A stretch of DNA of 64,000 nucleotides from Anadara kagoshimensis. Lineage: Eukaryota; Mollusca; Bivalvia; Arcoida; Arcidae. The stretch spans positions 58,754,539-58,818,538 of the forward strand of contig CM037874.1 of assembly GCA_021292105.1 (NCBI GenBank). Reading direction: 5' to 3'. Positions 47,501 to 58,304 of the stretch are shown piece after piece. The translations under genes were made by a program, and so were the position numbers. How positions within the stretch are numbered: position 1 is the first letter of the stretch; the number at the start of each line of letters is the position of its first letter. The notes beneath the pieces were generated by a model. That model saw only the letters and a program-made list of their open reading frames with translations, ran no database searches and was not told where the DNA came from.

Positions 47501-50500
47501 AATAGAATCAGGAATTCCTAGGGAAACGTCAAAAACAAAGATACTAATCCGTGTCCAAATCACAATGCCAAAGCAAAATAAAAACCTATAGACTGGCAGC
47601 CTATACGTCAAACACGGCAAAATACACCAGAAGGGTGGGGCCGGGTGCTCCTGAGAGGTATGGCCGGGTGCTCCTGAGAGGCGAGGCCGGGTGCTCCTGA
47701 GAGGTGAGCACCTTCTGTCTATCGCCCTTCCCCCCGTCATGAGTGTATCTACCTTCACCCTGTCATGAGTGTATCTACCTTCACCCTGTCATGAGTGTAT
47801 CTACCTTCACCCCGTCATGAGTGTATCTACCTTCACCCCGTCATGAGTGTATCTACCTTCACCCCGTCATGAGTGTATCTACCTTCACCCTGTCATGAGT
47901 GTATCTACCTTCACCCCGTCATGAGTGTATCTACCTTCACCCTGTCATGAGTGTGTCTACCTTCACCCCGTCATGAGTGTATCTACCTTCACCCTGTCAT
48001 GAGTGTATCTACCTTCACCCTGTCATGAGTGTATCTACCTTCACCCTGTCATGAGTGTATCTACCTTCACCCCGTCATGAGTGTATCTACCTTCACCCTG
48101 CCATGAGTGTATCTACCTTCACCCTGTCATGAGTGTATCTACCTTCACCCTGTCATGAGTGTATCTACCTTCACCCTGTCATGAGTGTATCTACCTTCAC
48201 CCTGTCATGAGTGTATCTACCTTCACCCTGTCATGAGTGTATCTACCTTCACCCCGTCATGAGTGTATCTACCTTCACCCTGTCATGAGTGTATCTACCT
48301 TCACCCCGTCATGAGTGTATCTACCTTCACCCTGTCATGAGTGTATCTACCTTCACCCTGTCATGAGTGTATCTACCTTCACCCTGTCATGAGTGCTTAG
48401 TTTTTATGTAGGAATAAGGATTGTTTAATGTTACTTAACGTCGCATAAGCAAATTTTAAGCTATTCGCGACAAGAAATACTTTATTTATCTCTATGAATT
48501 AATCTATGAACAAGTTCGTGTATGCTTGTGAAGTGCGAGTATGTTTTATGGCCTGTCTTGTACCAACGCACTCTCAGGGCGACTTTATGGTGCCAGCTCA
48601 CGAAGGAAGACAAGTGTACCACTCCTCCGGCTACATTATAATGACACTGGATGAACCAGTAAAAGCCAACGGCAAGGGAAATTCACTCTGCTACATGTGG
48701 TCTGAGCGGGACTCGAACTCACAGTGGTGAGAGACCTGGATTTGAAGACTGACGTCTTATTCATTAATAGGCAACATCGGTCTTGTAGGAATAAGGACAT
48801 GGCAACTGCTATCTTTAATATTTCATTTCATGAAAAATAAAAACCTAGTAAATAAAAGCTAAACATAGGTCTCAGAAAAGAGACAAAAAAACTTTCTCGC
48901 TATAGGACATTTCTCTAAAAATATGAAAAGGACATTTTAAAATAACTTCTTTGCAGGTGTCATATCTCAATCTTATATGCAGGTACCCGGTCGTACGAAA
49001 TACGTTTAAAAAAAGAGAAATGCAATTTTACTTGACACTTTAAAGTATACAGTTCTCATGTACGTAACTTTGAAGAGCAAAATTAAACGTTAGACAGTCG
49101 ACATAAATAAATGAAAACACAAACATATATATAGTGCATTGCATACACTGCCCTGATTTTTGAAGTTTATTTATAAATGCCTTACAGCAGTTAAAAAATA
49201 AACTAGATAGATCCAGTATAAGCTAGACTATCAGCTAGACTATCAGTGGAAGTTTAAGTGTTAACTTACCTTGACAGTTTCAAAGTTGTTACTTTGACAT
49301 GGATTAGTATGTTTGTTTTTGGTTAATATGTCAGTTGCGCTGTTTGAAATGGTTGTGCTTATTTTTATTTTTACAAAATGGTTTGATTGTAATATCATTA
49401 CAGAATACCCATACCATTAGTATGTTCCCAATGTTCATTCGCCCCAATTAAGTGTTGTTACCCGGCAGCCCATTAACAGCCACCTGTAGGTCACATACAG
49501 GCTGTGATTGCGTACTGGCTAATTTTTCTTAAATATATAAAAATACATATTTTCTTAAACCCCGGCCGGGTCTGACCCAAGACTTGAAAGTGGGTAGTGA
49601 CTGTTCTTTCGCCAAGCACTCGGCATAACGAAATGAAAGTCATGGTTCTTTCGGATGGGAACTTAAAATAAACGAGGTCCCGTGTCACGGTGGGCTTGGC
49701 ACGCTAAAGAACCCTGCTGTATAATGCCATAAGCGCAACGCACAGGCAAAATTTCTGCACTTTCGTCTATAGCTGGCGACGTCTCGATATAAGTGAAATA
49801 TTCTTGACTGGTACGTTAAACACCATTACTCACTCACTCACTCACTTAAATATGCAACCAGCAATTATGTGATCAACTAAATGTGTTCATGTGCATGTCC
49901 AAACCAATAGTATATAGTCCCCTAAATAGACATGGGACCAATCCAAACTAAAAGGGGCTTCAATCACGTGGTACGAACAATGGAAGCTAATATTATTCAC
50001 AAGAAGCATTACTGGTATCAGGTGGTTGGAACAAATACCGAATTCTGGAATAATTAGAAATAAATTGGTAAATTTATCTTAAAACAATTTTTATTATTTT
50101 GGAAAAGTCCAACTTTAAATTACTGTTTTTAAAAAGAGGAACTATTAATATGCTATTTTGAATGGATATAGTCCGTTCATGGAGAGATCACCCAAAACAG
50201 ATGCTAGTATTTGCGCCAATCTTGATATTGTTTTTGGATTTCAAAAGTACCATTGGAAAATGGCTATATCACCATATATGTTTTGCAAGTCAAGGTCACA
50301 GTTTCACAATCATTTCTTAGCTAATATTTTCCTAAATCTAAATCTGGAATCTTTCAAATGTCAATAAAATTGTTAGTTTTCCACTGACATTTTGATGCAT
50401 TTAAGGTGTCATTTTGAAGATTGGTGCTATAATCTATATTTTAATTTTGTCGAAATTTTTATTTGAAAACCCGTAAAATTTAACCAGATTTACGTTAAGG

Positions 50501-53500
50501 AACCCCTTAGTTGAGGTATAATTGTGAAATGTTGTTAAGGGATTTTAACACACATTATTAAACTTACGTTAATATATACCGAGGAAACTGCTTTTGGCGG
50601 TAAAACACCAACAACCGGAAACAGTACAATTGGTAATAATGACGTCACAGCAATTGGCAAAGCTTCCGTCAGCCAGTAAACGGCAATCACCAAAATGACG
50701 TATCCACATTGTGCTTCCTGTGTAAAATATAAAGACGGGGTTCATTAGGAAAACATTGGTAAAGGTGCTTGGAAGTTAAATTTTTTTCAAAAGCTTTTAA
50801 TAATATGAAAATAGGCACTGCCTATCCCGGGAAATGTCCAAATTTATTCTCGGGTTATAGTGCACACACACACACACACACACACAAAGAGATGGAACAC
50901 GTTTTGTCCTACGGTAGGACTCCTACCCAATACTAGTGGGACTGACTATTGTTAACTAACGCCGAGTTATTGCATCGCCTTTCAATCATGTTCTTTCACA
51001 CAGAACCGAGTTTTGGAATGATCTTTCCAGGGACACAAAAGGCTATTCAGTGAATATACTAATCCATACCACGACAACATTCTCACGTTGTAATGTCTTC
51101 TCATCTTGAGTCACCTTTTACCATACCATGTGAATAATTTAATCTACTGATTTATGGATTGCATAAATAACTACTTCTGGCTCCGGTTTCACAATCATTC
51201 CTTAGCTAAGATTTTCCTTAACTTAAGTTTAGCAAATTTTGGTAATCTCTTTTTGGAACTGCTGATGAATATTTTTATCAAAACTAGATGCAAATGTTTA
51301 ATTCTAGCAAATATCTTAAAATTGACACATTAAGTTCCTGAATATCTTCAAAATTAACAAAATTATACAGATTTGAAATTTTGTAAGATTTAAGTTAAGA
51401 AAAATCTTAGCTAAGGAATGATTGTGAAACCGGGGCCTGTTTCTTAAAACAAGATGTGTATCACTTCACAGTTATGAAGTAGTTATACCAATGAAAAACA
51501 AACATACTAATCCATATCCAAATCACAATTCAGGAGTTTTTAACCTGACAAGTTAGGGTAAACACGCGAACTTCCACCAGGGAAGTGAGACCGAGTTTTC
51601 TGGAAGGGTAAGCACCTTCTGTAAGCTAGCTACACCGGCCACCGTGTGTAATCAATATTAAGTGACGGGAACATGGAACTAAAACATCCAGGTCAATATT
51701 AGACACAGAGACATCAAACTTGTCAACAATACAGTGATGATGGTCATAAAACTTTTTGCCGAAGGCCCTGATAAGCCTAGGCTTGCAATATCCCTTGGTC
51801 AACAATCTATTCTGTTTGTGACCGCCTTGATTGTTCAATGGTATAGCATCCTCCTGGAGAGTGGAAGGTTTTTGATTCCAACCTGACTTGTGTTATACAT
51901 GACAATACTTCAAAATTTGAGTTACTGCTTCCTCATTTTGTAAGCCACATTTGGCTTTGAGGATAGACTATCGACTGGTTATAGAATTATATTAATGTGG
52001 GAGTGGAATGCTTGTCTGTGACTCTGTTAGGCAGCACCTTTAACCCACAACCCGATATGAATACAGTGGTATGAGGGTAAGCTCTCTTACACCTTCAACA
52101 TTCACAGGCATATAGTACCATGATGAGAATTTTCTAAAGCACAGACCATTGCAAGTGACAAATAATATGATTAAAACTTGACAGGCTTGTACCGAAATAA
52201 TGTTAATTTTAGCCCAGTCCCTTTAAATTTCACTGCATGAAGAGTCCCAGCCCCGGAGAGTTAAAAATGCTTTTTCACTTATATCGAGACGGTTAATTCT
52301 AGGATGGTGGGTTGTAGTTTTTTTTTACCCCAGTCACCTAAATTGAAATGAAACATTCTGGGATGATATACTAGAAAGATGGTGCTTTAAGATTTATATT
52401 GAAATGGTCGCTTATGTGGATGGTGGAGTGGAAATTGGCATTTATTCACTTCAACTTTTTTTTCGAGACCCAAGTCTGGGATATTGAAGAAGGTAATGTT
52501 GATTTTACCCTAGTTAAAATTTTTATATTCATTTCGAGAACTAAATTATTGGAATCCCCTGCCAGCATCAGTAGTCCAGTCGCCATCCCTGGAGGTTTTC
52601 AAGGGGTCAATTCAGATCTTGCCTAAGTGGATCTCAACTACAGTCAGCTGCTAAACTCAACATGAATGTTTTATTATTGTTATTTTCATCACAACTTTTT
52701 GGGACAGCGGTCCATCTCATTGCACAACATGTACAGTTTCCTCATCAGTTATTTCCAAGTTAGATTTTTGATGAGTACAGTCATTGTAGTTGAAGTCAGT
52801 TTTAGTCAGCACCTTAATGTCGAACTGGTCCAGCTCGATCAGCTGATCATGATATCCACGTCACATGTAAACAAACAAGAGGATTTGTCAATATTTACAT
52901 TATATTCGGAATAAATTCAATAAATTTTATCTGTATTTTCATAAAAATGATTATTGGGAAGAACTGTTAATTAATTCTTTCGAAAAACGCATTTTATTAT
53001 TTTTCTTAAAAATCGATCGTTTGTGAAAACGTCTTTCCCGTCCTGGCGAACGCCATTTTTGTTTACACTGCATTCAGCGAGGGTCACAGATGCACTCAAA
53101 ATTTTGATTCAATTAAGTAATAATATGTGAAAAAGAGTTACCGTAGAAGTCGTATACTGTGGTTATGCTAACCTCGTAACCGTTTTGTGTCAGGTAACTA
53201 TGGTTATCGATTTATCTAACTTAAAATCGGCAAATTTTGTATCTTCCCGCATTGTATACTGTGTGATCATGGTTGATGCACGTGGGAAAGTCGGTCGCTG
53301 ATTGGCTTACAGTGGTTATCGATCTGAATTGAACTTTGACCCAATCAAAAGAAATCACGTCATCGCGAATCTTGAAACGCTACACTTGGAGATCAGCCAG
53401 AACGGCGAAAGAAACGTAAATATTTGGTATTCGATCATTACTTGTTTCAATGAATTATTTTCACGATAATCGTTTCTTGGTTTCATTTCTGATGAACGAG

Positions 53501-56500
53501 ACTGGCGAGATTTTCCCCCATATGGAGCTCACTTCCTGTCGATTTGACCCCTTCAATGGCCTTGAGAAAAGTGAAAAAAGTGGTGCACGCGCGGCGTCAA
53601 ATGATTTGGACGTACGGTCTATAGAATTTTTACACAATTTTCTATGACGTCATAATACATACGTGTTACCTATAGACGGGAAATTCCCGGCGCTTCGCGC
53701 CGGGACATTTCCCGTAATAATAATTGTAATACATGTCATAATAATGTTTTTTTTATTGTCGTACATGTCATTAAATAGCTAATGTATTTAGCAGAGTGAT
53801 TACAAAATACATTAATAGAATCTATAGCTACCGGTCATGAGAGACAGGGAAAGCTTGCCTCGTTTTGAACCAAATTTATAAGACCGAGTGTTGAGATTTC
53901 CCTATATCATATAACCAGTAGTGATTGATTCGTTTTCTCACATCTTTTTTCTTTAAAAATCCATTAAAAGCTTCTAGGGTCACAGAAATAGCTGTTTATT
54001 CAGGCGTAGCGTGTAGCCTGTCTCAACCCTAGGGTGAGACAAGGAAATTCCATTCACATAGGTAAAAACAAAGGATTTCCATATCACGGGTGTAAGAATG
54101 CGATATCCAGCATAAAAGACTTACGAGACTGAGCGATTGTAATAGAAAAGTTTATCATTCTGTAATGTAAAAAAATAATAATTATTTATGCAATAGGAGA
54201 TACTTTCGGTTTCTAACAAAGTTTTCATGTTTTAAGACAGCTGTACAATATATTATGGATGTCTGAACACGCCTATGTTATCCCATACTCTAGAGTGGGT
54301 CATGCATTTAATGTATAAAACTTATAAAAGATACACAAAAGTATAGAGAAATGGTTTTATTACGGTTATAGCGAAGCTTTCGCCGGAGATTATTTCAATT
54401 GTATTGAGTTGGTATAGTGGAGGAAACCGAACTACATTGTGTTTAACCGAAAATGCCAGTTTTAAATGTTTACGTTGCTTGGGGATTGTGGTTTGAGCAG
54501 TGGTTGGTATCCATGTTTTTGACTGTAGTATTTGCTCAAATTGGTACCTCGTCTAAATAGATCGTAAAGTACCCCATACATAATGGTATACAAAAGATAC
54601 ACGAAAGATGAGAGAAATGGCGTTATACAGTTATAGCGAAACGTTCAGGAATATTTTTAATTATATTGAGTTGGTATGGTGGAGGAAACCAAAGTACTCA
54701 GGGAAAACCACCAGCTACCAGCGAACTTTTATGTGTACAACTTAAAATGTCAGTTTTAAAGTTTTTACTTTGCTTGGGGTTGTGGTTTGGGCAATGATTG
54801 GTATGTTTGTTTTTGACTATAGGATTTGCTCAAGTTGGTACCTCGTCCAAATAAAATCTCGCGTGCATAATGGTATTCAAAGTACCACCCAGTATGCCAC
54901 TAAACGCCTGTCCTGTCAATATTATATGAATTTTTTTTCCATAGGAAAACGTAAAATTATGCAAGTCGTATTAAACTCGACATGATAATCGTTCGGCTCA
55001 AATACTATAATGTATTACGTGATATGTGTATTATCTCTTGCTAAATATGTCTGATGTAATTAATCCATTAATACCCCAGCTTTAGTTACTGGTACGTTGT
55101 AACTCAAGCTAGATCACGAAATGTAGAGGACTACAATATTATAAAGGAAAACGCATAAAATAATTTACATGTTGGCCCATTTCTTCTACTTTAAGATTTA
55201 TGTCAGATAATACATTGATATGCACAACATATTTATTGACTAAACTCCTTCAAAAGTAAACCGAACACGCATAAATCATATGGGTTAATACCGGGTTCGA
55301 ATCCCATACATTGCACGGGATTTTGTTTTTAAATTTTCCTAATTTTTGTATCTTTACTAAATTATACATGTATTTAACTCAATTGTAAATGAATAAGTTA
55401 TAATACATTTTTCGTCAAAAATTAATTTCTAAGCAAGTTGTATAAGCATCGATATTAATATATATTACAAGACAAAGCAAATTAAAAGTCTCGTATAAAC
55501 GTGCTTGTTGTATACTGGTATATGTAACAAGAGTGTCATGGCTGTAGGTTTGTTTGTAATCTAGAACAACGAGTTGAAAATGCTGCTGGGGCATCGATAA
55601 ATCACAAAAATAATTTACTTTCGATTTAATTAATATTTATTCATTGTACGGACACTTTTTACTACGGATTTAAACTGAGACGTTATCACCGATTTTGTGA
55701 CAGAAAACACTATTTTATATAAACGTGGCCTCATACAGGTAATATCTTAAAGCCATACCATGAATATTCCTGTGGGTCGATCGCTCGCAGTAACCGAAGA
55801 CATCCTTTGATGAAACTTGAGAATTATCATGCCTGGGTAACAGGCTTTAAAATTGTATTCGAGGTCTTACCACGCCTAACTGTCGTTACTAAAAATAGCC
55901 AAAATACAAAAAAATCTTCTTCTCAGAAACCATAAGGTGCAGGAAAATTTTGATTGGATATTTGGATTCAGGATATCTGGGAACATTAAGATTGTGATTT
56001 TCAGGAAAATTGGGCTAAGAATAGGTTACACTTTTTCGCGTAAAATTTTGATTTTTTTTAAATAGACATTTATTGTTATAACTCAATAACGACTGAAGAT
56101 AATTGTATGGAGTTCACTGTTGATCTTGTCTTGGTATTTGTCAAGGTCAAAAGTCAAGTTCCAGTTTCTGATTTGATAATAAATGTTATTTTTTAAACAT
56201 TTGAGGTGAAAATGGCATAGGATTTTCAGTTAATTGGAGGTATTGACATGACAATCATTTTTATACATAGATCAAGGTCATGGGTTCAAAGGTCAAGGTC
56301 ACAGATGAACAAAAATACCACGGCCAAAATAGTTAATTTTCTGCAGAACTATTAACTTTTTGTATAAGCTTGCATATTAGAGTATTGTAGGTAATGGCAC
56401 AGTGTTCATTTTGATCTATGAATAAAGCTTATGGGTTCAAAGGTCAAGGTCACAGATGCAAACAAGTACTGAAATGTTTATTTATCTCAAAAACTATAAA

Positions 56501-58265
56501 AATTTTGTATAGCCATGTATATTGGAATATTGTAGGTATTGGCCCAACAGTCATTTTGATATATGAATGTAGGTCATGGGTTCAAACGTCGAGGTCATAG
56601 ATGCCAACCAGTACTGAAATAGTTCATTATCTCAAAAACTATAAACTTTTTGTATAGGCATATATATTAGAATATTGTAGGCATTTGCACAACAATCATT
56701 TTATAATTTTGGTCCAAGCACTACTAATGAGGACTTGTATTCTGAAACGGCCGTCTAGTGCTGTAAAATTGAAACTGGTATAATATGAATGGAGGTCATA
56801 GGTTTTAAATATTGTAGGTATTTGCCTAACATTCATTTTGATATATGAATGAAGGTAATACGTACAAAGGTCAAGGTCACAGATGCAAAAGAATACTGAA
56901 ATGGTTATTTATCTCAAAAACTATAAACTTTTTGTATAGGCATGTACATTAGAATAGTGTAGGCATTTGAACAACGATCAATTTGATGTATGAATGAAGG
57001 TCGTAGATTCAAAGGTCAAGGTCGTAGATGCAAAAGAATACTGAAATGGTTAATTATCTAAAAAACTATAAACTTTTTGTATAGGCATGTACATTAGAAT
57101 ATTGTAGGCATTTGAACAACGATCAATTTGATGTATGAATGAAGGTCATAGGTTCAAAGGTCAAGGTCGTAGATGCAAAAGAATACTGAAATGGTTAATT
57201 ATCTAAAAAACTATAAACTTTTTGTAAAGGCATGTATGTTAGAATATTGTAGGCAGTGGCCTTGCGTAATTTTGATATATAGATTCTTTAGCTGTTTAAA
57301 AATAATATATTGTAGCAAAACTTTAGATATGTTATATGTAGCATTCCTAGGACAAGCTATAACAAATTTTCAAAAATCCTTGCATATAGTTGGCCCTTAC
57401 TGCTGAAAATTTGGACTTCTCTTTAAATAATGTCATTGACCATTGAACCTCTGCATGAGATACGTACTCAGCCTCAGGTGCGTGTTAAGGCCCATGGGCC
57501 TCTTGTTTTATTTTCATTTTTTTATTATTATTTTAATGCATTAAAAAGTAGCACATGGCATAATTTGCAATAGCAAAACTTTGATCTTTCGGTATCGAGT
57601 TTTTACTCCTTTACCTTCTGATCGAATGAGCAATGGAAGTAATAGCTAGACTAGTCGGTCACCATAGAATCTGTAACTTTATCATATTTAGTCACACTGG
57701 TCAATTAAAATGTTCGTGACGGTGAATTTTTGCATCCGACTGCGCATTATCATTGAATATATATATAGTTGAACATTACATGGAGGAACAAGGATCCATT
57801 TTAAATATGATTTAGAAAAACGAAAGAAAAACCGGCATACATCATATAAATATTTGGGCCCCTAGGCGATCGAAACTCACGTGTGAGCAGCATATTATCT
57901 CTTATCTTCTAGAGCAAAGAAGTTTGTCGAAGGACGGTGGTTTTTTCGGCTACTGTGCCGGTTTTCTCAACCATCTCAGAACTGTCCGCCTCGCTAAAAT
58001 ATTGACTTGGGCTTACAGCAATCTAATAAATTTTATCCTAATTGGTCTTTATTCGTGTACTAGTGATCTGTACCTTTGCATATGAACCACTTGCCATCAA
58101 GGTCATCTTTACTGTTCGTATTGGGTGGCTTTTATAAGGTCTGACTATATTTTCAAATAATTAGGTTAATTAGGTACAGACGACGATTAACATAAATAAA
58201 TAAATAAATTTTACTAACGCGTACTTGTACCAAATTAAGCATTTTTGTCAAGTCTTAAATCTTGC

Positions 58266-58304
<39 letters not shown>

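Noticed and set aside
48506-48730. 74-residue plus-strand ORF as a gene
   Set aside because: It lies over a minus-strand tRNA-derived repeat (B box near 48712) and shows no family signature.
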